From NCBI RefSeq assembly GCF_036588685.1, contig NC_086376.1:56691166-56755165 (forward strand): DNA of 64,000 nt, given 5' to 3'. This DNA is from Mytilus trossulus. Taxonomy: Eukaryota; Mollusca; Bivalvia; Mytilida; Mytilidae. Under the pieces are notes generated by a model. The model saw only the letters and a program-made list of their open reading frames with translations, had not been told where the DNA came from and ran no database searches. Position 1 is the stretch's first letter. Each line of letters starts with the position of its first letter. Positions 25,835-36,477 of the stretch are shown here, one piece after another. The position numbers were made by a program, and so were the translations under genes.

Positions 25835-26262
25835 AGGGGCATTATGTTTTCTGGTCTGTGCCTCCGTTCTTTCGTTCGTTCATCCGTTTGTGCATCCGTT
25901 CGCTTCAGGTTAAAGTTTTTGGTCAAGGTAGTTTTTGAAGAAGTTGAAGTCCAATCAACTTGAAACTTAGTACACATGTTCCCCATGATATGATCTTTCT
26001 AATTTTAATGCCAAATTATAGTTTCGACCCCAACTTCATGGTTCACTGAACATAGAAAATAATAGTGCAGAGATCAGGTTAAAGTTATTGGTCAAGGTAG
26101 TTTTTGATAAAGTTAAAGTTACATCAACTTGAAACTTAGTACACATGTTCCCTATGATATGATCTTTGTAACTATAATTCCAAATTATAAGTTTGACACC
26201 AATTTCACGGTCCACTGAACATAGAAAATGATAGTGCGAGTAGGGCATCCGTGTACTATGGA
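25835..26262 (+). repeat. Two tandem copies of a ~170-bp bivalve repeat
   Basis: GTTAAAGTTTTTGGTCAAGG ... TCAACTTGAAACTTAGTACA ... CACTGAACATAGAAAATAAT occurs at 25,908-26,065 and again at 26,078-26,232. It is preceded by CGTTCTTTCGTTCGTTCATC. Confidence 0.7.
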
Positions 26263-26336
26263 CACATTCTTGTTTTTTAAAAGTTTTATATTTTGTTTGA
26301 TATTTTTGAACTTATTTTGTTTTGTTTTTGTTTCAG

Positions 26337-26349
26337 ATTCCAGCACCAG
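26337..26349 (+). other. Possible 13-nt microexon
   Basis: ATTCCAGCACCAG lies between a strong polypyrimidine acceptor (TTTTGTTTTTGTTTCAG) and the donor-like GTAAAT. It may belong to the same transcript as the exons at 27,818 and 33,288. There is no independent support. Confidence 0.25.
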
Positions 26350-27817
26350 GTAAATTATAATAATGTTTATCTAATTCCTTTTATATGTTTTTCATGTATG
26401 TTTTTTTTTTTTTCTTTCTATTCTATAGGTTACTAAAAATAATTGATATGGAGGTTGGTTCATCTATTTCGTTTTATATATTTTCATGTGTATAGTTGTG
26501 TGGAAAGACCTATAGGTTTTCTTCTGATTATTTTTTAATATTTTTTCTTCTGCATAATTTTATCCCTAAGCTGTTGTGTTGTTTCGCAAGATGTGGCTGA
26601 AATATCTAAAATATGATATTGTACTGTTCGTACTGCGTAACCAAATACTTTTCCAAAACACTGTTCCTATTGTTATTTCCAAAACATTGCAACTGTAAAA
26701 GAAACCGACACACTTATTTTTCCAATTTGCTCTTTACATCCTCAGGATGTTTTCTTTTAATTTTGACCAAAGCCCTATAAAGATTCTATTATATATGAGA
26801 GTTATTTCCCCTTTTGTATTTGATATAAGTGAAATGTATTTGTAACTGGAAACCATAAGTGACAGAGGCCTAGGGTCATTTGATTTGAGATTCTTGATCC
26901 ATAAAAATGAATATGAGATCAAGTTCAAAGGTCAAGGTCATGTTCAAAATAATACATAAATTTGAGTTGGAAGGGTACATTTAAGTCTGCACTAAATGAG
27001 AGTTTTCTCCCCTGTATTATCTTAAATTACAGAAATGGTTATATAACTCATTTATCATATATTATTAAAACATAGGGTCTTTTGATTTGAGGCCCTTGTT
27101 TTGGGTCTTGTTACGTTCTATAATTTGATCTTTGCCTTTTTATAAATCATATGTATAGATAATAAAGTCAATGGACTTTTTGCATTATGTTGAAATCCAT
27201 TTAACCTTGAAAAAACAACCGGAAGTGACCTTTTCTAAATTGGAAGTAGCTATTTTTTTCACTAAATTAATGTAAAAGTATATAGAACCATATATTTTTG
27301 AAATCAGTGTCAAGTAAACTCTCAAACAGTACTGGAAGTGATATTTTTCAAAGCAAAACAAATCTTTTTTTTTTTTGTATAGAACCATATATTTTTGGAA
27401 TCGGGGTACAATAAGCTGGAATCAACATTCATAATCAAATTTTATTTTTTTCATATCAAAATTATCCTTACTTGTGGAAAGACCTTCAATTGTTCACTCA
27501 ACAATTGGTTTTTAATTTTCTTTGTTTTCTATAGCCTATAGAAAATATATAGTATAGGTAACTTCAAAGAATTGAAAGTGAAGCATGTTTATCTATTTCA
27601 TTTTATTTTCAATTTTATCCGTTTCATTTTATATGTTTTCATGTGTATGTTTTTTTTTTTTCTTTCTATTTTCTATTGGTGTATTTCTTTATTTTTAAAT
27701 TTATTTCCATTTTCTATAGGTTACTTCATACAAGGATTTGGTTATAATAACTATACAAATCCTTGCTTCAAAGAATTGAAAGTGAAGTATTGTTATCTAT
27801 TTCATTTTATGTTCTAG
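26350..27817. other. Diverged duplicated intronic sequence
   Basis: The motif pair TTTCATTTTATATGTTTTCA and (T)n TCTTTCTATT... occurs near 26,375, 26,465 and 27,610-27,670. AAAGAATTGAAAGTGAAG occurs at 27,567 and 27,769. Short tandem duplications thus lead up to the array. No coding sequence was recognised. Confidence 0.45.
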
Positions 27818-27842
27818 GTTATGTCCAGGATCTGACAGGCAG
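27818..27842 (+). other. 25-nt putative 'seed' microexon before the array
   Basis: The piece starts after TTATGTTCTAG and ends before GTATGTTAAG, the same donor used by every array unit. Its sequence GTTATGTCCAGGATCTGACA + GGCAG aligns with the unit exon (GT..GTCCC.AGGATC..GA.AGG.AG) with a few gaps and changes. It is therefore the likely ancestor or the diverged first copy. In the frame that reaches the stop at 33,355 when joined directly to 33,288, it reads YVQDLTGR then WRSPDE. This is inferred only from sequence. Confidence 0.4.
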
Positions 27843-30800
27843 GTATGTTAAGATAAGATTGTGTATATTTTTGTATGCCTTTTTGTCCAAGTTTCCTCTA
27901 GGTGGCGTAACAAGGATCAGAAGGAAAGGTATGTTAAGATAAGATTGTGTATATATTTGTATGCCTTTTTGTCCAAGTTTCCTCTAGGTGGCGTACCAAG
28001 GATCAGAAGGAAAGGTATGTTAAGATAAGATTGTGTATATGTTTGTATGCCTTTTTGTCCAAGTTTCCTCTAGGTGGCGTCCCAAGGATCAAGAAGGAAA
28101 GGTATGTTAAGATAAGATTGTGTATATGTTTGTATGCCTTTTTGTCCAAGTTTCCTCTAGGTGGCGTCCCAAGGATCAAGAAGGAAAGGTATGTTAAGAT
28201 AAGATTGTGTATATGTTTGTATGCCTTTTTGTCCAAGTTTCCTCTAGGTGGCGTCCCAAGGATCAAGAAGGAAAGGTATGTTAAGATAAGATTGTGTATA
28301 TGTTTGTATGCCTTTTTGTCCAAGTTTCCTCTAGGTGGCGTCCCAAGGATCAAGAAGGAAAGGTATGTTAAGATAAGATTGTGTATATGTTTGTATGCCT
28401 TTTGTCCAAGTTTCCTCTAGGTGGCGTCCCAAGGATCAAGAAGGAAAGGTATGTTAAGATAAGATTGTGTATATGTTTGTATGCCTTTTTGTCCAAGTTT
28501 CCTCTAGGTGGTGTCCCGAGGATCAAGAAGGAAAGGTATGTTAAGATAAGATTGTGTATATGTTTGTATGCCTTTTTGTCCAAGTTTCCTCTAGGTGGCG
28601 TCCCAAGGATCAAGAAGGAAAGGTATGTTAAGATAAGATTGTGTATATGTTTGTATGCCTTTTTGTCCCAGTTTCCTCTAGGTGGCATCCCAAGGATCAA
28701 GAAGGAAAGGTATGTTAAGATAAGATTGTGTATATGTTTGTATGCCTTTTTGTCCAAGTTTCCTCTAGGTGGCGTCCCAAGGATCAAGAAGGAAAGGTAT
28801 GTTAAGATAAGATTGTGTATATGTTTTAATGCCTTTTTGTCCAAGTTTCCTCTAGGTGGCGTCCCAAGGATCAAGAAGAAAAGGTATGTTAAGATAAGAT
28901 TGTGTATATGTTTGTATGCCTTTTTGTCCAAGTTTCCTCTAGGTGGCGTCCCAATGATCAGAAGGAAAGGTATGTTAAGATAAGATTGTGTATATGTTTG
29001 TATGCCTTTTTGTCCAAGTTTCCTCTAGGTGGCGTCCCAAGGATCAAGAAGGAAAGGTATGTTAAGATAAGATTGTGTATATGTTTGTATGCCTTTTTGT
29101 CCAAGTTTCCTCTAGGTGGCGTCCCAAGGATCAAGAAGGAAAGGTATGTTAAGATAAGATTGTGTATATGTTTGTATGCCTTTTGTCCAAGTTTCCTCTA
29201 GGTGGCGTCCCAAGGATCAAGAAGGAAAGTAATGTTAAGATAAGATTGTGTATATGTTTGTATGCCTTTTTGTCCAAGTTTCCTCTAGGTGGCGTCCCAA
29301 GGATCAAGAAGGAAAGGTATGTTAAGATAAGATTGTGTATATGTTTGTATGCCTTTTGTCCAAGTTTCCTCTAGGTGGCGTCCCAAGGATCAAGAAGGAA
29401 AGGTATGTTAAGATAAGATTGTGTATATGTTTGTATGCCTTTTTGTCCAAGTTTCCTCTAGGTGGTGTCCCGAGGATCAAGAAGGAAAGGTATGTTAAGA
29501 TAAGATTGTGTATATGTTTGTATGCCTTTTTGTCCAAGTTTCCTCTAGGTGGCGTCCCAAGGATCAAGAAGGAAAGGTATGTTAAGATAAGATTGTGTAT
29601 ATGTTTGTATGCCTTTTTGTCCCAGTTTCCTCTAGGTGGCATCCCAAGGATCAAGAAGGAAAGGTATGTTAAGATAAGATTGTGTATATGTTTGTATGCC
29701 TTTTTGTCCAAGTTTCCTCTAGGTGGCGTCCCAAGGATCAAGAAGGAAAGGTATGTTAAGATAAGATTGTGTATATGTTTTAATGCCTTTTTGTCCAAGT
29801 TTCCTCTAGGTGGCGTCCCAAGGATCAAGAAGAAAAGGTATGTTAAGATAAGATTGTGTATATGTTTGTATGCCTTTTTGTCCAAGTTTCCTCTAGGTGG
29901 CGTCCCAATGATCAGAAGGAAAGGTATGTTAAGATAAGATTGTGTATATGTTTGTATGCCTTTTTGTCCAAGTTTCCTCTAGGTGGCGTCCCAAGGATCA
30001 AGAAGGAAAGGTATGTTAAGATAAGATTGTGTATATGTTTGTATGCCTTTTTGTCCAAGTTTCCTCTAGGTGGCGTCCCAAGGATCAAGAAGGAAAGGTA
30101 TGTTAAGATAAGATTGTGTATATGTTTGTATGCCTTTTGTCCAAGTTTCCTCTAGGTGGCGTCCCAAGGATCAAGAAGGAAAGGTATGTTAAGATAAGAT
30201 TGTGTATATGTTTGTATGCCTTTTTGTCCAAGTTTCCTCTAGGTGGTGTCCCGAGGATCAAGAAGGAAAGGTATGTTAAGATAAGATTGTGTATATGTTT
30301 GTATGCCTTTTTGTCCAAGTTTCCTCTAGGTGGCGTCCCAAGGATCAAGAAGGAAAGGTATGTTAAGATAAGATTGTGTATATGTTTGTATGCCTTTTTG
30401 TCCAAGTTTCCTCTAGGTGGCGTCCCAAGGATCAGAAGGAAAGGTATGTTAAGATAAGATTGTGTATATGTTTGTATGCCTTTTTGTCCAAGTTTCCTCT
30501 AGGTGGCGTCCCAAGGATCAAGAAGGAAAGGTATGTTAAGATAAGATTGTGTATATGTTTGTATGCCTTTTTGTCCAAGTTTCCTCTAGGTGGCGTCCCA
30601 AGGATCAAGAAGGAAAGGTATGTTAAGATAAGATTGTGTATATGTTTGTATGACTTTTTGTCCAAGTTTCCTCTAGGTGGCGTCCCAAGGATCAAGAAGG
30701 AAAGGTATGTTAAGATAAGATTGTGTATATGTTTGTATGCCTTTTTGTCCAAGTTTCCTCTAGGTGGCGTCCCAAGGATCAGAAGGAAAGGTATGTTAAG

Positions 30801-33250
30801 ATAAGATTGTGTATATGTTTGTATGCCTTTTTGTCCAAGTTTCCTCTAGGTGGCGTCCCAAGGATCAAGAAGGAAAGGTATGTTAAGATAAGATTGTGTA
30901 TATGTTTGTATGCCTTTTTGTCCAAGTTTCCTCTAGGTGGCGTCCCAAGGATCAAGAAGGAAAGGTATGTTAAGATAAGATTGTGTATATGTTTGTATGC
31001 CTTTTTGTCCAAGTTTCCTCTAGGTGGCGTCCCAAGGATCAAGAAGGAAAGGTATGTTAAGATAAGATTGTGTATATGTTTGTATGCCTTTTTGTCCAAG
31101 TTTCCTCTAGGTGGCGTCCCAAGGATCAAGAAGGAAAGGTATGTTAAGATAAGATTGTGTATATGTTTGTATGCCTTTTTGTCCAAGTTTCCTCTAGGTG
31201 GCGTCCCAAGGATCAAGAAGGAAAGGTATGTTAAGATAATATTGTGTATATGTTTGTATGCCTTTTTGTCCAAGTTTCCTCTAGGTGGCGTCCCAAGGAT
31301 CAAGAAGGAAAGGTATGTTAAGATAAGATTGTGTATATGTTTGTATGCCTTTTTGTCCAAGTTTCCTCTAGGTGGCATCCCAAGGATCAAGAAGGAAAGG
31401 TATGTTAAGATAAGATTGTGTATATGTTTGTATGCCTTTTTGTCCAAGTTTCCTCTAGGTGGCGTCCCAAGGATCAAGAAGGAAAGGTATGTTAAGATAA
31501 GATTGTGTATATGTTTGTATGCCTTTTTGTCCAAGTTTCCTCTAGGTGGTGTCCCAAGGATCAAGAAGGAAAGGTATGTTAAGATAAGATTGTGTATATG
31601 TTTGTATGCCTTTTTGTCCAAGTTTCCTCTAGGTGGCGTCCCAAGGATCAAGAAGGAAAGGTATGTTAAGATAAGATTGTGTATATGTTTGTATGCCTTT
31701 TTGTCCAAGTTTCCTCTAGGTGGCGTCCCAAGGATCAAGAAGAAAAGGTATGTTAAGATAAGATTGTGTATATGTTTGTATGCCTTTTTGTCCAAGTTTC
31801 CTCTAGGTGGCGTCCCAAGGATCAAGAAGGAAAGGTATGTTAAGATAAGATTGTGTATATGTTTGTATGCCTTTTTGTCCAAGTTTCCTCTAGGTGGCGT
31901 CCCAATGATCAGAAGGAAAGGTATGTTAAGATAAGATTGTGTATATGTTTGTATGCCTTTTTGTCCAAGTTTCCTCTAGGTGGCGTCCCAAGGATCAAGA
32001 AGGAAAGGTATGTTAAGATAAGATTGTGTATATGTTTGTATGCCTTTTTGTCCAAGTTTCCTCTAGGTGGCATCCCAAGGATCAAGAAGGAAAGGTATGT
32101 TAAGATAAGATTGTGTATATGTTTGTATGCCTTTTTGTCCAAGTTTCCTCTAGGTGGCGTCCCAAGGATCAAGAAGGAAAGGTATGTTAAGATAAGATTG
32201 TGTATATGTTTGTATGCCTTTTTGTCCAAGTTTCCTCTAGGTGGAGTCCCAAGGATCAAGAAGGAAAGGTATGTTAAGATAAGATTGTGTATATGTTTGT
32301 ATGCCTTTTTGTCCAAGTTTCCTCTAGGTGGCGTCCCAAGGATCAAGAAGGAAAGGTATGTTAAGATAAGATTGTGTATATGTTTGTATGCCTTTTTGTC
32401 CAAGTTTCCTCTAGGTGGAGTCCCAAGGATCAAGAAGGAAAGGTATGTTAAGATAAGATTGTGTATATGTTTGTATGCCTTTTTGTCCAAGTTTCCTCTA
32501 GGTGGCGTCCCAAGGATCAAGAAGGAAAGGTATGTTAAGATAAGATTGTGTATATGTTTGTATGCCTTTTTGTCCAAGTTTCCTCTAGGTGGCATCCCAA
32601 GGATCAAGAAGGAAAGGTATGTTAAGATAAGATTGTGTATATGTTTTAATGCCTTTTTGTCCAATTTTCCTCTAGGTGGCGTCCCAAGAATCGCAAGAGA
32701 AGGTATGTTAAGATAAGACTGTGTATATGTTTGTATGCCTTTTTGTCCCAGTTTCCTCTAGGTGGCATCCCAAGGATCAAGAAGGAAAGGTATGTTAAGA
32801 TAAGATTGTGTATATGTTTGTATGCCTTTTTGTCCAAGTTTCCTCTAGGTGGCGTCCCAAGGATCAAGAAGGAAAGGTATGTTAAGATAAGATTGTGTAT
32901 ATGTTTTAATGCCTTTTTGTCCAAGTTTCCTCTAGGTGGCGTCCCAAGGATCAAGAAGGAAAGGTATGTTAAGATAAGATTGTGTATATGTTTGTATGCC
33001 TTTTTGTCCAAGTTTCCTCTAGGTGGCGTCCCAATGATCAGAAGGAAAGGTATGTTAAGATAAGATTGTGTATATGTTTTAATGCCTTTTTGTCCAATTT
33101 TCCTCTAGGTGGCGTCCAAAGGATCGCAAGAGAAGGTATGTTAAGATAAGATTGTGTATATGTTTGTATGCCTTTTTGTCCCAGTTTCCTCTAGGTGGCC
33201 TCCCAAGGATCAAGAAGGAAAGGTATGTTAAGATAAGATTGTGTGCATGT
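27843..33250 (+). repeat. 62-unit tandem array, 87-bp unit with splice sites
   Basis: The 87-bp unit consists of 59 bp from GTATGTTAAG to TTTCCTCTAG, then 28 bp from GTGGCGTCCC to AAGGAAAG. The first part looks like a minimal GT-AG intron with a pyrimidine-rich end; the second looks like a microexon. From 27,843 to the last GTATGT at 33,223 is 5,380 bp. That equals 62 units of 87 bp minus 14 single-base deletions that can be located one by one. The deletions are ATCAGAAGG in place of ATCAAGAAGG, GCCTTTTGTCC in place of GCCTTTTTGTCC, and two CGCAAGAGAAG variants. Units are nearly identical in the middle; the first two carry CGTAAC and CGTACC in place of CGTCCC. Because 87 is a multiple of 3, long frames appear on both strands, but the deletions break them repeatedly. 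Confidence 0.95.
28381..30174 (+). repeat. Higher-order repeat of 954 bp (11 units) in the array
   Basis: The series of private variants in about 28,381-29,220 recurs in the same order at 29,335-30,174, offset by 954 bp: the T-deletion, GTGTCCCGAGG, TCCCAGTTTCC plus CATCCC, TTTTAATGCC, AGAAGAAAAGG, then CCAATGATCAGAAGG. The offset equals 11 units minus three single-base deletions. A third start of the pattern (T-deletion at 30,132, GTGTCCCGAGG at 30,247) follows and then diverges. The array therefore grew partly by multi-unit duplication. Confidence 0.85.
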
Positions 33251-33287
33251 TTGTCTTGTATTAAGATGATTTAAGTTTGTATTACAG

Positions 33288-33364
33288 ATGGAGGAGCCCA
33301 GATGAAAGTTCAGTACTAGACCCGAAGGAAAATTGTTTCATTTCATTTGCCAGATAATGATGAT
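33288..33364 (+). CDS. Terminal coding exon (copy 2), unknown gene
   Basis: Bounded by GTATTACAG and GTAAGT, as in the copy at 22,008. The open frame (A TGG AGG AGC...) reads WRSPDESSVLDPKENCFISF then AR and TAA (33,355-33,357). It is one base out of phase with copy 1 at its 5' end, because one base is missing near the acceptor. Compared with copy 1, roughly half of the aligned codons are identical, and both synonymous and replacement changes occur. It is the first exon after the array; the last array intron would be 33,223-33,287 (65 bp). The product is unknown. Confidence 0.5.
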
Positions 33365-33780
33365 GTAAGTATTTGGTCATTACAATTGTGTTTTAAACTA
33401 TTTTAAAAAAATTATTAGGTAATAAAAATCCGTTTTTCGTTTTAAAGACCACTTGAAATTTATGACAAAATTGTCCATAATTTTTTATAATATCTAAAGA
33501 AATATAATTTTAAAAGATTCATTGTAATTGTAAATAGACTGATCCCCCAATTTAGGATTTGAAATAAAACATGCATCACATTTATTTCTGAATAAGTTAT
33601 TACAACAAATATAGTCTTAATATTGACAATTTGGATATTTACATAATTATTAACATTTTAATTGGGAAAATATGACTGTTTAGATTGTTTGTTCAAAATT
33701 GATACAAATAAAAATGAAAATGGTTAATGAATTATAGGCAAAATGAGCAGAGACACAGAAAATTGCGTGATTGATAAAGA
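33365..33780. other. Intron-like flank, diverged duplicate of 22.1 and 23.7-24.0 kb
   Basis: GTAAGTATTTGGTCATTA and following bases match 22,087-22,140. The stretch around 33,600-33,750 matches parts of 23,780-24,050. No gene was recognised. Confidence 0.5.
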
Positions 33781-33787
33781 TCTGGAA

Positions 33788-35530
33788 AGAAGCTTAAAGG
33801 AAGGACCAAGTGTCAGTCGAGATGGCAGATGAGTAGCAACTCCATGGAAGATGTTTACTTAGACCTTCAACCAAGTCCAAGGATTTGCCATGTAAGCAGC
33901 AAGCAGCAAGGATAGCAGCTGGAATGAAGATTAATAATTACATTGATCTTCAACCAAGTCTGAGGCTTTGTCATGAAAGAAATAATGCAAGTATATTTTA
34001 GCCAATTAATTTTGTACATTATCTGGAAAAAAGTGATAGTCTATCAGGATTGTCTATAAGGATGTAAGGCAACACACATTTTTGTTATTTTGTACATTTA
34101 CAACACACAAAAATAGATATTTATCAGTTTGATAATGTGCCAATGTTTTCATGAAGGGGAGTAAGACTTGTGGTATAATATATCTTAAATACAAGTAAGT
34201 ATATAATTCCTCTATATTAACCAATGTTATCATCATAAAATAAGTTTACATGGAAAAAACTTGCACTATGCTTAAAGTTGTAAATTTGAGGTCAAATGGT
34301 TTTTTTTTGTTGACTTAAGGTTCTAAAATTTTGAATTGATCACACCTATGTCATTGTAAAGACTTTTGTGCAGGCTTTGGCTAAACCACCAAATTAAGAC
34401 CAACAAAATTTTAATTGTTCACCAAATAAGACGCTGAAAATGGCTCCATTGATGCAGGTCAGGATATGAAGCTTGAAGGAATTTCTTTTTCATTTATATT
34501 GACCAACAGCAGTCTTATAAATACAATCTAATTTATAATTTTAGTTTATGTTCCAGTAGCCTGACAGTCCCAAGTTTCAGTCAAGATGGCAGATGGGTAG
34601 CAACTCCATGGAAGATGAATTAGATCTTTAACCAAGTCCAAGGATTTGCCATGTAAGCAATAAAGCAGCAAGGATGGCAGCTGAAAATTAGAAATGAAGA
34701 TTAATTATTACATTGATCTTCAACCAAGTCTGAGGCTTTGTCATGAAAGAAATAATGCAAGTATATTCAGGCCAATTAATTCTGTACATTTTTAGGGAAA
34801 ATGTGATAAAGTTTATAAGGATTATCTATAATGAACACACATTTTTGTTATTTTGCACATTTACAACACACAAAAATAGATATTTATCAGTTTATAAATG
34901 TTTTTCCTGTACACGTATAACATTTTATAACATGAAAAGTCAATCCTGATAGAATTTTTATCTCAAGGGGGACTAGTACAATAAACAGCAAGAATGTTTC
35001 TTTCAGTGGGAGATAACTCACTATTACGCAATTAGAATACAGAATAAATAAATAAAAATTTAGGCTGGCAATTTAACAAATTTGTAAAATATATAATTTG
35101 TGTCAATTTTAATTCCTTTTTAGATTATAAAACAGTGCCAATGTTTTCATGAAGGGGAGTAAGACTTGTGGTATAATATATCTTAAATACAAGTAAGTAT
35201 ATATGGATGATCTATACGGAAACACCCAGTTTTGTAATTTTGCACATTTACGATTAATTAAAGTGCAACACACTAAAAATAGATATTTTATCAAGCTGTG
35301 TTAAGACGTCTTTATATACAAGTCTGTATATAATTCCTCTATTTAAACACATTTTATCAACATAAAATAAGTTTACATGGGAAAAAAACATGCACTAGGC
35401 TTAAAGGTGTAAGAGGTCAATTCTTCTATTTTTGTTGGCTGAAGGTTCTAAAAATTTGAACTGATTAGACATGTCATTGCAACGACTTATGTATGCAGAT
35501 TTTGGCTTAACCATGAAATAAAGTACCAAC
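33788..35530 (+). repeat. Diverged tandem duplication of a ~1-kb block
   Basis: 33,805-34,020 (GATGGCAGATGAGTAGCAAC ... CATGAAAGAAATAATGCAAG) recurs at 34,572-34,790. AATGTTTTCATGAAGGGGAG with GTAAGACTTGTGGTATAATA at 34,143-34,200 recurs at 35,141-35,200. AAATAAGTTTACATGG ... GCTTTGGCTAAACC at 34,239-34,388 recurs at 35,366-35,512. The order is kept, so this is one duplicated segment with internal insertions. No coding frame was recognised; it could be 3' untranslated or non-coding RNA sequence. Confidence 0.65.
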
Positions 35531-35650
35531 AAAAATACCAATTAGTGCCGAAGAAAATAAGAAATCCACAATCATATACAAACCATATTCCAACACTGAT
35601 TTTATATATTTTGCGAGAACTTTTGATTTACTAAACATTTTACTTTTCAG

Positions 35651-35717
35651 GCTAGCATTATTACTGCTTTTTAGTATGAATAGAGTTTTAGAATTATTAT
35701 TGGAGTGGACTTTTGAG
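35651..35717 (+). other. Exon-like block, copy 1
   Basis: Bounded by TTACTTTTCAG and GTAAGA. A similar block with the same borders lies at 36,413-36,477. Stops occur in the frames, so if transcribed it is probably untranslated. Confidence 0.35.
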
Positions 35718-36199
35718 GTAAGAAAGAACCATTGCATAGTTTTATGAACATAAGAACTGCTAAAAAATCATAATACCAAATAACCATGGAATTTATTTTA
35801 AATTTCAAGCATAAGAAATAATGCAAATGTCATAATTAAAAATAGTTCCCCAAGTTCAAATAATAGCCTGTTATTTGTTAATTATAGATCACGTAAATGC
35901 CCTTAAATTTTGTTAAGCCTGTGACGTTTAAGACAAAAACTAGACTTGTGGTTTTCATTGAAGCCTAAGGGTGTCGAGGGTCTGCGATTAGACGGAAAGC
36001 CATCATACTTGGTCAAATTGTTTCCATCATGTGTAGTTGACCATAATGTACCACCACTTTAATTTGACCATTTTGAAAGAAGTTATGGGAAATCTTTCAC
36101 AATTTTAAGTATTGTTATCATTAGAAAACTCTGACCGAGACTCATTTACAGAAAGCTCCTGTACCTAATTGGATTGTTTTCCCATGTATAGTTATAAAA

Positions 36200-36247
36200 A
36201 TAAGGTATGATTGCTAATGAGACAACTATCCACCAAATTTCAAATGA
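36200..36247 (+). repeat. Short fragment of the SINE-like mussel repeat
   Basis: AAGGTATGATTGCTAATGAG then ACAACTATCCACCAAATTTC. Confidence 0.6.
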
Positions 36248-36412
36248 AGTGGATTGAAGCAATTATTGTCACATTGATGTGTTCTCTGCATCTTTTTCAC
36301 CTTGATATGTTATATATCATATATATATTTTCTATAGAATGTACTTAAGTATACATACAAATAGTGATTCTTTTTTTTACTATTTTCAATAACTAAGCAT
36401 TTTATTTTTCAG

Positions 36413-36477
36413 GTTAGCATTACAGCTTGTCTGTGCAGATTGATGTTGGAAATGGCTATATGAATTGACTTTTAAAA
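36413..36477 (+). other. Exon-like block, copy 2
   Basis: Bounded by TTTATTTTTCAG and GTAAGAAAG. It begins GTTAGCATTACAGCTTGTCT, compared with GCTAGCATTATTACTGCTTT in copy 1. It probably belongs to the same transcript, or decayed transcript, as the blocks above. Confidence 0.35.

Noticed and set aside
30723-31934. 403-codon open frame (plus) and 367-codon open frame (minus, 30,779-31,882) inside the array
   Set aside because: The unit length is a multiple of three with one stop-free frame per strand, so long frames are automatic. Single-base deletions break them many times over the array, both strands are equally open, and variants change residues freely. The splice-site layout is a better explanation of the unit.
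27843-33250. CRISPR-like array
   Set aside because: The unit is almost uniform over all 87 bp, so there are no unique spacers. No cas genes are present and the context is eukaryotic.
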